DNA from: Povalibacter uvarum | GTDB taxonomy: Bacteria > Pseudomonadota > Gammaproteobacteria > Steroidobacterales > Steroidobacteraceae | Assembly (NCBI RefSeq): GCF_014202975.1 | Contig: NZ_JACHHZ010000001.1 | Location: forward strand, 496,001-560,000 | Direction: 5' to 3' | DNA: 64,000 bases | Part shown: one piece after another, positions 57,715 to 64,000 of the stretch | Layout: each line of letters opens with the position of its first letter | Position numbering within the stretch: position 1 is the first letter of the stretch | Translations under genes and position numbers: made by a program | Notes under the pieces: generated by a model | Databases searched by the model: none | Seen by the model: the letters and a program-made list of their open reading frames with translations, nothing else | What the model was told of the DNA's origin: nothing

Positions 57715-60219
57715 GTGAGTGTCGCTGTCGGAGAGCCGATCCAGGCGCCCAGCCCCTCATGTCGAATCGACATCGCGCTCGCGGGCGCACTTCAGCAGAC
57801 CTGTGGCGTCGTCGAGGCAATGAACCGCGATCGCCGCTGCGCGATTGTACTGTACGACCAGGGTTGCGGATCGATCGCGGCGGCGATCGGGTTGGGCCTG
57901 CCGCAAGCTTTTCTGTCACTGATGGAGTCCTCTGCAGCGGAGTGCTTCAGTGCGTCGCGTGAAAGCGAGTTCGCTGTTCACGCTGACATTGCCGCCGATC
58001 CCACTTGCAGAGAGGTTCGCGATGCCGCGCTGGCGCAGGGGCTGCGCTCATCGTGGTCGCTCCCGGTCGCGGGCACGTCCGGTAGCACGATCGCCGTCCT
58101 GACAGTCTTCGCACTCGTGCAGACGAATCCGTCGCCAGCCGATCTGCAGGCCGCACGGACTTTCGCCACGCTCATCGCGGACACAATCGAGCGCTCGCGT
58201 ATCGACCAGGCGATTCGCGAGAACCTGACGCGTCTCGAACTTGCTCACAACATCGCGAGGCTCGGCTACTGGGAGCGCGACGTCGTTCGCAACCGGGCTG
58301 TTTCGTTCGGGCGGATCAACGACATCGTGGGCCAGGCCGACGCCCATCAGGCACTCGACCTGAATCAGCTGCTCGCGAAAGTCGTGCCGGAGGACCGGCA
58401 TCTGCTCATCGAAGCTGGGGAAGACGTGGCCGCGAATCGGCCACACCTGCGCGAGATTTCGTTTCGCATCCGTCAGTCCGACGGAGAAATCCGGCATGTG
58501 CTCGCCCAGCGTCGCGGGATTCGTGACGAATCGGGCCGCATCGTGAAGATCGTCGGCACCATTCAAGACGTTACTGCCCAGCATCGTGCTGCCGCGGAGC
58601 TGAAGGCGAGCGAGGAGCGCTTTCGACTGATGGCCGAGCACACCGGGCAGCTCATAGTCGATTGCGACATCGAACGGGGCGAAGTGAACTGCGCGGGTGC
58701 GATCCGCGAGATCCTCGGTGACGCAGTCGGGACGGCGCCCAAGTTGCCGCTCGATATCTGGCGCAAGGTCGTGCATCCGGATGATCTCGCAATGGTCGAG
58801 CAGGCTATCAAGCGAATGCTCAAAGGCGCGCGCATCAGCGTCGCCTGCAGGATCCTCCGATTCGACGGCAAAGTCCTGGACATTGAAGCCATCGGCTCGG
58901 CAGTCATCGATGCCAACGGACGTGCCACCCGCGTCATCGGGACGCTGTCGGATATTTCCGATCGACGACGCGCGGAAGCAGAGGGGCGTCGCTATCTGAT
59001 GCAATTGGCCTTCCTGGCCGATGCCGCGCGGAAGGTGAACTCCGTGCTGTCGGTCGCCGATCTGCTGCAGACCATTACGCAGATCGCACGCGATCTCGTC
59101 GGCTGCCACATCGCCATCGGCGTCGTGTGGCCGGACGAGGCGGACAGGAGTGAACTGCGAAGCAGTTCGGCTTCGGAGAAATACGCGAGCCTCAACAGCG
59201 TGGCTCTTCTGGCAGCGACGCTGGATGAGAGCGATGAGTCGTCCCGGGAGCTGAAGGGCGCGATGCGAGCGCCCCGGACGGCGATGGCGGATGAGGAGGC
59301 CAGCAGCGAGTCGCAGATCATTGCCTCGTCGGGCCTGCTCACCGTTCCGCTCGTGACGCCCGCGGGTCGCGCAAACGGATTGATCCGCGTCGCCGACAAG
59401 CGTGAAGGCGATTTCAATCCCAACGATGAGCGAGTGCTGGGGCAGCTGGCCAATCTGGCGGCGGTCGGTATCGAGAATGCGCGGCTGTATGGCGAACTGG
59501 AGGCGCGGGTCGGGCAACGGACGCAGGAGCTCGAGCATTCGAACCGGGAGCTCGAAGCTTTCAGCTATTCGGTTTCGCATGACCTTCGTGGCCCCCTGCG
59601 CGCGATCTCCGGATTTACCGGACTTTTGCGCGAGCGGCATTTCGGAACGTTCGACAACGACAGCCAGCGCTACATCGAGCGCATTGAGGCGGGCACGCAG
59701 CGGATGGCAGCCCTCATCGACGATCTCCTCGAGCTGGGACGTGTCACGCGGCTGGAGTTGAAGTGCGAGCAGGTCGACCTTTCGAGCCTCGCGGAAGCGA
59801 TCGTCCAGCGCCTTCGCGAGCGGTCGCCGCAACGAGCGGCGACCTTCGATATCCAGCCGGGGCTGCATGTCTGGGCGGATCTGCGCCTGCTGGAGATCGT
59901 GCTGGAGAACCTTTTGGACAACGCCTGGAAGTTCACAGCGGGCCGCTCAGCGGCCGATATTGTTTTCGGCGTCTGTCAAATGGGTGCTGACCGGGCCTTT
60001 CTTGTCAGGGACAATGGCGTAGGATTCGACCCGCGCTATGCCAGTAATTTGTTCGGGGTGTTCCAGAGATTGCATGCGACGACGGAATTTCCTGGAACAG
60101 GAGTGGGGCTCGCAACAGTTCAACGCATAGTGCAGCGGCACGGGGGCCGCATCTGGGCTGAAGCCGAGGTTGATCGAGGGGCGGTGTTTTACTTCACGCT
60201 GGCCGAGGAGCCGCGATGA
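57715..60219 (+). CDS. GAF-PAS-PAS-GAF hybrid-type sensor histidine kinase (soluble)
   Basis: An 834-residue protein without membrane spans. Domains in order: GAF (about 20-160), PAS (about 170-290), PAS (about 300-425), GAF (about 435-600, ending before NLAAVGIENARLY), a HisKA domain with FSYSVSHDLRGPLRAIS holding the phospho-acceptor His near residue 622, and HATPase (ENLLDNAWKF, DNGVGF, GTGVGLATVQRIV). The kinase core resembles phytochrome-type kinases, but no phytochrome chromophore region was recognised. GTG start with GGGGAGA 8 bases upstream. Its stop overlaps the regulator start (ATGA). Signal unknown. Confidence 0.88.
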   Translation: MSVAVGEPIQAPSPSCRIDIALAGALQQTCGVVEAMNRDRRCAIVLYDQGCGSIAAAIGLGLPQAFLSLMESSAAECFSASRESEFAVHADIAADPTCREVRDAALAQGLRSSWSLPVAGTSGSTIAVLTVFALVQTNPSPADLQAARTFATLIADTIERSRIDQAIRENLTRLELAHNIARLGYWERDVVRNRAVSFGRINDIVGQADAHQALDLNQLLAKVVPEDRHLLIEAGEDVAANRPHLREISFRIRQSDGEIRHVLAQRRGIRDESGRIVKIVGTIQDVTAQHRAAAELKASEERFRLMAEHTGQLIVDCDIERGEVNCAGAIREILGDAVGTAPKLPLDIWRKVVHPDDLAMVEQAIKRMLKGARISVACRILRFDGKVLDIEAIGSAVIDANGRATRVIGTLSDISDRRRAEAEGRRYLMQLAFLADAARKVNSVLSVADLLQTITQIARDLVGCHIAIGVVWPDEADRSELRSSSASEKYASLNSVALLAATLDESDESSRELKGAMRAPRTAMADEEASSESQIIASSGLLTVPLVTPAGRANGLIRVADKREGDFNPNDERVLGQLANLAAVGIENARLYGELEARVGQRTQELEHSNRELEAFSYSVSHDLRGPLRAISGFTGLLRERHFGTFDNDSQRYIERIEAGTQRMAALIDDLLELGRVTRLELKCEQVDLSSLAEAIVQRLRERSPQRAATFDIQPGLHVWADLRLLEIVLENLLDNAWKFTAGRSAADIVFGVCQMGADRAFLVRDNGVGFDPRYASNLFGVFQRLHATTEFPGTGVGLATVQRIVQRHGGRIWAEAEVDRGAVFYFTLAEEPR

Positions 60220-60665
60220 CGGATCGATACATCCTGCTGGTCGAAGACAATCCCGACGACGAGGAGCTGACGCTTCTCAGTCTGCGGAAGAACAATCTGG
60301 CGCATGAAATCATCGTCGTCCGCGATGGGGTGGAAGCGATCGAGTTCCTGTTCGGGCAGGGCCGATACGTGGGCCGCGACCTGTCCCGCATGCCGACGGT
60401 CGTTCTGCTGGACCTGAAGCTGCCCAAGCTCGACGGGCTCGGGGTCCTGAAACGGCTGCGTGCCGAAGAAAAGACCCGCATGCTGCCGGTGGTCGTCCTC
60501 ACTTCCTCCAGCCAGGACGCGGATGTCATTGCGAGCTACAACCTTGGTGCGAACAGCTACGTGCGCAAGCCGGTGGAGTTCGGTGCCTTCGTGGAGGCGG
60601 TGAGCAGCCTGGGGTTGTACTGGATCCTCCTGAATCGACCGCCCCCCATGCACGCGGCGCTCTGA
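60216..60665 (+). CDS. Single-domain response regulator, Rcp1-like
   Basis: A 149-residue stand-alone receiver. Acidic pocket EDNPDDEELTLL, phospho-acceptor Asp in VVLLDLKLPKLDG, Thr in VVVLTSSSQD and Lys in SYVRKPVEF. There is no output domain. Small receivers of this kind pair with phytochrome-like kinases; the 4-base overlap with the kinase gene supports a dedicated pair. The downstream effect is unknown. Confidence 0.92.
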   Translation: MTDRYILLVEDNPDDEELTLLSLRKNNLAHEIIVVRDGVEAIEFLFGQGRYVGRDLSRMPTVVLLDLKLPKLDGLGVLKRLRAEEKTRMLPVVVLTSSSQDADVIASYNLGANSYVRKPVEFGAFVEAVSSLGLYWILLNRPPPMHAAL

Positions 60666-60763
60666 AGCGGGGAAACCCCGATGCTCCAGGCGTCGTCGCG
60701 TTGACCGGCCGAAGGCTCGTCCCTACACTACGCACCCGTTTTCCGGGTCAGTCCCGACAATTT

Positions 60764-60838
60764 GGGCGGTTAGCTCAGCGGTAGAGCACTGCTTTCACAC
60801 GGCAGGGGTCACAGGTTCAATCCCTGTACCGCCCACCA
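60764..60838 (+). tRNA. tRNA-Val (anticodon CAC)
   Basis: A 75-base cloverleaf with acceptor GGGCGGT/ACCGCCC, anticodon stem CTGCT/GGCAG with loop TTCACAC (anticodon CAC, reads GTG), T-loop TTCAATC and encoded CCA. The alternative register that would give TCA does not pair. Confidence 0.92.
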
Positions 60839-60854
60839 TCAACCAGACGTGAAT

Positions 60855-60878
60855 GGCGGATAGCGGATGGCGGATGGG
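60855..60878 (+). repeat. Third heptad repeat array, between tRNA-Val and gltX
   Basis: Units GGATAGC, GGATGGC and GGATGGG run from 60858 to 60878. They relate to the GGATAGC arrays at 29513 and 30051. A lone inverted copy CCATCCGC lies at 60906-60913, so the 60855-60913 span could fold into a hairpin just before gltX. Confidence 0.7.
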
Positions 60879-60931
60879 CAAAACAATCCGCCTCGGCGGT
60901 ATTCACCATCCGCTGAGCGCTGTTCCTCCTC

Positions 60932-62332
60932 ATGACCATCCGAACCCGTTTCGCACCGAGTCCCACCGGCATGCTGCACATCGGCGGCGTGAGGACGGCG
61001 TTGTTTTCGTGGCTGTACGCGAAGGGTCGCCAGGGCGACTTCATCCTGCGCGTCGAAGATACGGACCGCGAGCGATCCACCGACGAGGCGACGCAGGTCA
61101 TTCTCGACGGGATGGAATGGCTCGGCCTCGCGGCCGACGAAGGCCCGTTCTATCAGACGCGCCGGATGGACCGCTATCGCGAAGTCCTCGCGCAGTTCGT
61201 GCGCGACGGACACGCATATCACTGCTACTGCACGAAAGAAGAGCTCGCAGAGATGCGCAGCAAGCAGGAAGCAGCCAAACAGAAGCCGCGCTACGACGGC
61301 ACGTGCAGGAATCGCACGCAGCCGCGGGAAGGTGTCGATCCCGTCATCCGATTCAAGAATCCGCTCGACGGATCTGTCGTCGTCGAGGACGTCATTCACG
61401 GCAACGTCGAGTTTCAGAATACCGAGCTCGATGACCTCATCATCGCGCGTTCAGACGGCACGCCGACGTACAACTTCTGCGTCGTCGTGGACGACATGGA
61501 CATGAAGATCACGCACGTGATCCGTGGCGATGATCATCTCAACAACACACCCCGTCAGATCAACATGCTCAAGGCACTGGGCGCCGTGCTTCCGGTGTAT
61601 GGGCACGTGCCCATGATCCTGGGCGCTGACGGAGCCAAGCTGTCGAAGCGGCACGGCGCTGTGAGCGTGTTGCAGTATCGGGAAGAGGGCTTCCTGCCGG
61701 TCGCTCTGCTCAACTACCTGGTGCGTCTCGGCTGGTCGCATGGCGATCAGGAAGTGTTCTCGCTCGAAGAAATGCAGGCGCTGTTCGACATCAAGGACGT
61801 CAACAAGTCGGCCTCGGCGTTCAATCCCGACAAGCTGTTGTGGCTCAATCAGCAGCACATCATGCGTGCGACGCCGGAATCGCTCGTACCGCACCTGAAG
61901 TTCCAGCTCGCCGCGCTGGGCATCGATGTGATCGATGACGCGAAGCTGGCTGCCGTGGCGAAGGCTCAGCAGGAGCGCGCCAAGACGCTGAAGGAGATGG
62001 CGCAGAACAGCACGTTCTTCTTCGTCGAGATCAAGACGTATGACGAGAAGGCGGCAAAGAAGAATCTGACCGCGGAAAGCGCGCCCGTGCTTCGTTCGGT
62101 TCACGCGAAGCTCTCTGCGCTGAGTGCGTGGACGGCCGCTGCGATTCACGATGCCGTGAACGAGGTCGCGACAACGTCCAGCATCGGACTCGGCAAAGTG
62201 GCGCAGCCCATCCGCGTCGCTGTCTCGGGCACGTCCGTTTCGCCGCCCATCGATGTCACGCTCGAGGTGCTGGGTCGTGAGACGACGCTCAGCCGCATCG
62301 ATCGTGCAATCGCAGTTGCGGGTGCAGCCTGA
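60932..62332 (+). CDS. gltX: Glutamyl-tRNA synthetase (canonical copy)
   Basis: A 466-residue class I synthetase. FAPSPTGMLHIGGVRTALF holds the HIGH-type motif, YHCYCTKEEL with a later Cys is the zinc-binding region, and KLSKRHGAVSV is the KMSKS-type loop. It resembles beta/gamma-proteobacterial GltX more than the copy at 6644 does; there, the anticodon-binding region differs strongly. tRNA-Glu and tRNA-Ala lie directly downstream, as in Pseudomonas. It should supply Glu-tRNA-Glu. Confidence 0.96.
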   Translation: MTIRTRFAPSPTGMLHIGGVRTALFSWLYAKGRQGDFILRVEDTDRERSTDEATQVILDGMEWLGLAADEGPFYQTRRMDRYREVLAQFVRDGHAYHCYCTKEELAEMRSKQEAAKQKPRYDGTCRNRTQPREGVDPVIRFKNPLDGSVVVEDVIHGNVEFQNTELDDLIIARSDGTPTYNFCVVVDDMDMKITHVIRGDDHLNNTPRQINMLKALGAVLPVYGHVPMILGADGAKLSKRHGAVSVLQYREEGFLPVALLNYLVRLGWSHGDQEVFSLEEMQALFDIKDVNKSASAFNPDKLLWLNQQHIMRATPESLVPHLKFQLAALGIDVIDDAKLAAVAKAQQERAKTLKEMAQNSTFFFVEIKTYDEKAAKKNLTAESAPVLRSVHAKLSALSAWTAAAIHDAVNEVATTSSIGLGKVAQPIRVAVSGTSVSPPIDVTLEVLGRETTLSRIDRAIAVAGAA

Positions 62333-62377
62333 GAAATCAGTCAGGGAAGAGCGGGTGAGAATCGGCCCGATCTTTCC

Positions 62378-62406
62378 TTGACAGTGCAGGGACCCTCCAA
62401 TACATT
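62378..62406 (+). promoter_or_regulatory. Sigma-70 promoter for tRNA-Ala/tRNA-Glu
   Basis: Consensus TTGACA (62378-62383) and TACATT (62401-62406) are exactly 17 bases apart. Transcription would begin next to tRNA-Ala, whose first base is 62422. Confidence 0.85.
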
Positions 62407-62421
62407 GCGCGCCTCTCGCGT

Positions 62422-62497
<76 letters not shown>

Positions 62498-62520
62498 AGC
62501 CCTTCGTTGTTTCGATTTGC

Positions 62521-62596
62521 GTCCCCATCGTCTAGAGGCCTAGGACATCGCCCTTTCACGGCGGTAACAAGGGTTCGAATCCCTTTGGGGACGCCA
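62521..62596 (+). tRNA. tRNA-Glu (anticodon TTC)
   Basis: A 76-base cloverleaf with acceptor GTCCCCA/TGGGGAC, anticodon loop CTTTCAC giving TTC, T-loop TTCGAAT and encoded CCA. Substrate of the adjacent gltX product. Confidence 0.97.
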
Positions 62597-62706
62597 CTTC
62601 ATCACGGTGGCCAATTCGTTGATCAGTCGCGCGAACCTGTTGCCGTTCAGCGACTCTGTCGGCCGTCCATGCAAATCAGTAAGTTATCGGGTTGGCGGGT
62701 GCTTGG

Positions 62707-62732
62707 CGCCGATTGGCTGTGCGCAATCGGCG
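62707..62732 (+). other. 9-bp stem-loop downstream of tRNA-Glu
   Basis: CGCCGATTG (62707-62715) and CAATCGGCG (62724-62732) pair perfectly around an 8-base loop. No T-run follows. It lies in the 286-base gap between tRNA-Glu and the lipoprotein gene. Confidence 0.45.
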
Positions 62733-62809
62733 ACATGGAACGTTCGGCCAATGCAGCGCGTTATCGGCAACCCGTTGATTTGAAAGACTTACAGGGTTTT
62801 TGATCTTCC

Positions 62810-62825
62810 TGGCATAGCTTTTGTA
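62810..62825 (+). promoter_or_regulatory. Sigma-54-like promoter for the lipoprotein gene
   Basis: TGGCATAGCTTTTGTA matches the TGGCAC-N5-TTGCA consensus in the GG (minus 24) element and its spacing, but has GT instead of GC at minus 12. It lies 58 bases before the ATG of the lipoprotein gene. Confidence 0.4.
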
Positions 62826-62882
62826 ACGAACGCTCGACGCTTCCGTGAAAGTGCGGAGGCAGCGCAGCAAACGCGGAGCGAT

Positions 62883-63554
62883 ATGCAGGCATTCAACAGG
62901 CAGAGATGGGCATCGGCACTCCTCACGGCGCTGCTGCTGGCAGGTTGCGGCGGTGGCGGCGGTGATTCGCCCAGCTCGTCGCCCCAGACCGATCCTGACC
63001 CTCCTGCAGCGACGAACTCGCCTCCGACGATTCAGGGGCAGCCCAGCACATCGGTGCTGGCGGGCCAGAGCTACAGTTTTCAGCCCACGGCGAACGATCC
63101 AAATGGTGATGCGCTGACCTTCAGCGCCACGAACTTGCCTTCCTGGTTGTCCGTCAATGCCAGCACGGGTCGGCTGAGCGGCACGCCCGCGGCGGGCGAT
63201 GTCGGAACGTATTCAGGCATCACGCTCACGGTATCGGATGGAAAGGCGAGTGCGTCTCTCACTGCTTTCAACCTGACGGTATCCGCGGTGGGCTCGGGCA
63301 GCGCCACGGTGTCCTGGGTGGCACCGACGCAGAATACGGATGGAAGCTCGCTGACGAACCTTGCGGGCTACACGATTCTGTACGGCCGAAGTGCGGGCGA
63401 TCTAACGCTGTCCGTGAACATCAGCAATCCCTCGCTCAGCACCTACGTCGTCGAGAATCTCACGTCGGGTGCCTGGTTCTTCGCGGTGGTTGCAGTCAAC
63501 TCAAATGGTGCTTCGAGCGTGCCGTCGAACGTCGCCACCAAGACCATCAGCTGA
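62883..63554 (+). CDS. Putative Ig-domain/fibronectin type III lipoprotein
   Basis: A 223-residue exported protein. The signal peptide ends in the lipobox LLAGC (Cys near residue 22) followed by a glycine run. Residues about 40-132 form a cadherin-like putative Ig domain: SPPTIQGQPSTSVLAGQSYS, ANDPNGDALTFSA and LPSWLSVNASTGRLSGTP. Residues about 133-223 form a fibronectin type III-like module (SATVSWVAPTQNTDG, LAGYTILYG, VVAVNSNGASSVPS). GGAG lies 5 bases before the ATG. It probably sits on the cell surface and binds sugar or protein; role unknown. Confidence 0.85.
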   Translation: MQAFNRQRWASALLTALLLAGCGGGGGDSPSSSPQTDPDPPAATNSPPTIQGQPSTSVLAGQSYSFQPTANDPNGDALTFSATNLPSWLSVNASTGRLSGTPAAGDVGTYSGITLTVSDGKASASLTAFNLTVSAVGSGSATVSWVAPTQNTDGSSLTNLAGYTILYGRSAGDLTLSVNISNPSLSTYVVENLTSGAWFFAVVAVNSNGASSVPSNVATKTIS

Positions 63555-63574
63555 TCGCGAATCCATTCGCGCGT

Positions 63575-63595
63575 GGGGCTCCGGGAAGGAGCCCC
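63575..63595. terminator. Stem-loop between convergent lipoprotein and bfr genes
   Basis: GGGGCTCC (63575-63582), loop GGGAA and GGAGCCCC (63588-63595) make a perfect 8-bp stem in the 62-base gap between convergent stops. No T-run on either side, but the position suits a shared transcription end. Confidence 0.6.
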
Positions 63596-63616
63596 CGCAA
63601 TTCATCGCGAGCTCTC

Positions 63617-64000
63617 TCAGCTCGCTTCCACTTGCAGCTGGCAGTAGTTCTCGAGGCCGATCCGCTTGATCAGGCCGAGCTGCGTCTCCAGCCAGTCGAT
63701 GTGTTCTTCTTCCGATTCCAGGATTCGCTCGAAGATCTCGCGCGATACGTAGTCGCCTGACTTTTCGCAGTCGACGATCGCGGCGCGCAGGTCGGGATGA
63801 GCCTGCATTTCCAGCTTCAGATCGCACTCCAGCGCTTCCTGCACGTTCTCTCCGATGAACAGCTTTCCGAGATCCTGGAGATTGGGCAGGCCATCCAGAA
63901 AAAGGATGCGCTCGATGAGCTTGTCGGCGTGCTTCATCTCATCGATGGATTCGTCGCGGGAGTGCTTGCCCAGCTTCTTGAGCCCCCAGTTGTCGAACAT
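63617..64000 (-). CDS. bfr: Bacterioferritin, C-terminal part (cut by the window edge)
   Basis: 127 residues are visible; full bacterioferritins are about 156, so roughly the first 30 residues lie beyond base 64000. The Met at the window edge ([11 protein letters not shown]) is internal: it is equivalent to the MFxNWG segment after helix A. Ferroxidase and iron-site residues are seen in [28 protein letters not shown] and [11 protein letters not shown]. Haem would be bound between subunits. It stores iron in a 24-subunit shell. Confidence 0.93.
   Translation of the reverse strand: MFDNWGLKKLGKHSRDESIDEMKHADKLIERILFLDGLPNLQDLGKLFIGENVQEALECDLKLEMQAHPDLRAAIVDCEKSGDYVSREIFERILESEEEHIDWLETQLGLIKRIGLENYCQLQVEAS

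Noticed and set aside
58048-59868. A 606-codon minus-strand open frame opposite the histidine kinase
   Set aside because: Antisense shadow of a well-supported multi-domain kinase; its translation is rich in Arg/Asp/His with no recognisable domain.
57715-60219. Bacteriophytochrome
   Set aside because: The kinase core is phytochrome-like, but the PAS-GAF-PHY sensory arrangement and a bilin-binding Cys were not recognised.
60764-60838. Reading this tRNA as a TCA (selenocysteine/opal) or TTC species
   Set aside because: Only the register with stem CTGCT/GGCAG pairs, which places CAC in the anticodon, so it is tRNA-Val.

Overview
The window looks like chromosomal DNA of a GC-rich gammaproteobacterium. 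Three blocks of gene order support this: folC-dedD-cvpA-purF; lpxH-cyclophilin-[aminoacyl-tRNA synthetase]-cysS-tRNAs-tig-clpP-clpX-lon-hupB-ppiD-fabI; and mltD-gloB-yafS-rnhA-dnaQ-nhaB. The second and third blocks follow the Pseudomonas order closely from memory. A Steroidobacter/Nevskiales-type organism is my guess, but genus cannot be fixed by reading alone. No phage, insertion sequence, rRNA operon or CRISPR array is visible.

Layout. Bases 1-5081: end of folC, dedD, cvpA, purF, then a receiver-like/Ser-Thr kinase fusion whose stop overlaps miaE. Bases 5121-9489: lpxH and a periplasmic cyclophilin on the minus strand, divergent from a glutamyl-tRNA synthetase paralogue and cysS. Bases 9589-10311: tRNAs Pro, Arg, His, Lys, Leu. 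Bases 10372-19412: the protein quality-control block tig, clpP, clpX, lon, hupB, tRNAs Val and Asp, ppiD. Bases 19512-22983: fabI, mltD and gloB on the minus strand. Bases 23128-28047: yafS, rnhA, a WbpE-type aminotransferase, a 27-bp-arm inverted repeat, dnaQ, nhaB.

Bases 28220-57485 hold a large surface polysaccharide locus, almost all on the plus strand. It encodes (i) a WbpA/B/E/D-type route from UDP-GlcNAc to a diamino-uronic acid sugar nucleotide (WbpE lies upstream, beside dnaQ); (ii) UDP-glucose dehydrogenase and a UDP-glucuronate epimerase; (iii) GDP-mannose supply (ManC, ManB) and Pgi; (iv) a WbpM/PglF-type 4,6-dehydratase plus a second DegT aminotransferase; (v) a PglC-type initiating transferase, two GT4 glycosyltransferases and three methyltransferases; (vi) Wzx, Wzy, Wzz and a very large SLBB-type outer-membrane export protein; and (vii) a two-gene thiamine-diphosphate enzyme resembling dehydrogenase E1 alpha and beta with no E2 or E3 beside it. 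The last item is the most unusual biochemistry in the window. I infer a two-carbon or acyl modification of a sugar. A small four-helix-bundle gene flanked by inverted heptad repeats interrupts the locus.

Bases 57715-64000: a GAF/PAS histidine kinase with an overlapping response regulator, tRNA-Val, the canonical gltX, tRNAs Ala and Glu, a lipoprotein behind a sigma-54-like site, and the truncated 3' part of a bacterioferritin gene. The window therefore has two gltX genes. The first sits where Pseudomonas carries glnS, which raises the possibility that tRNA-Gln is charged indirectly.
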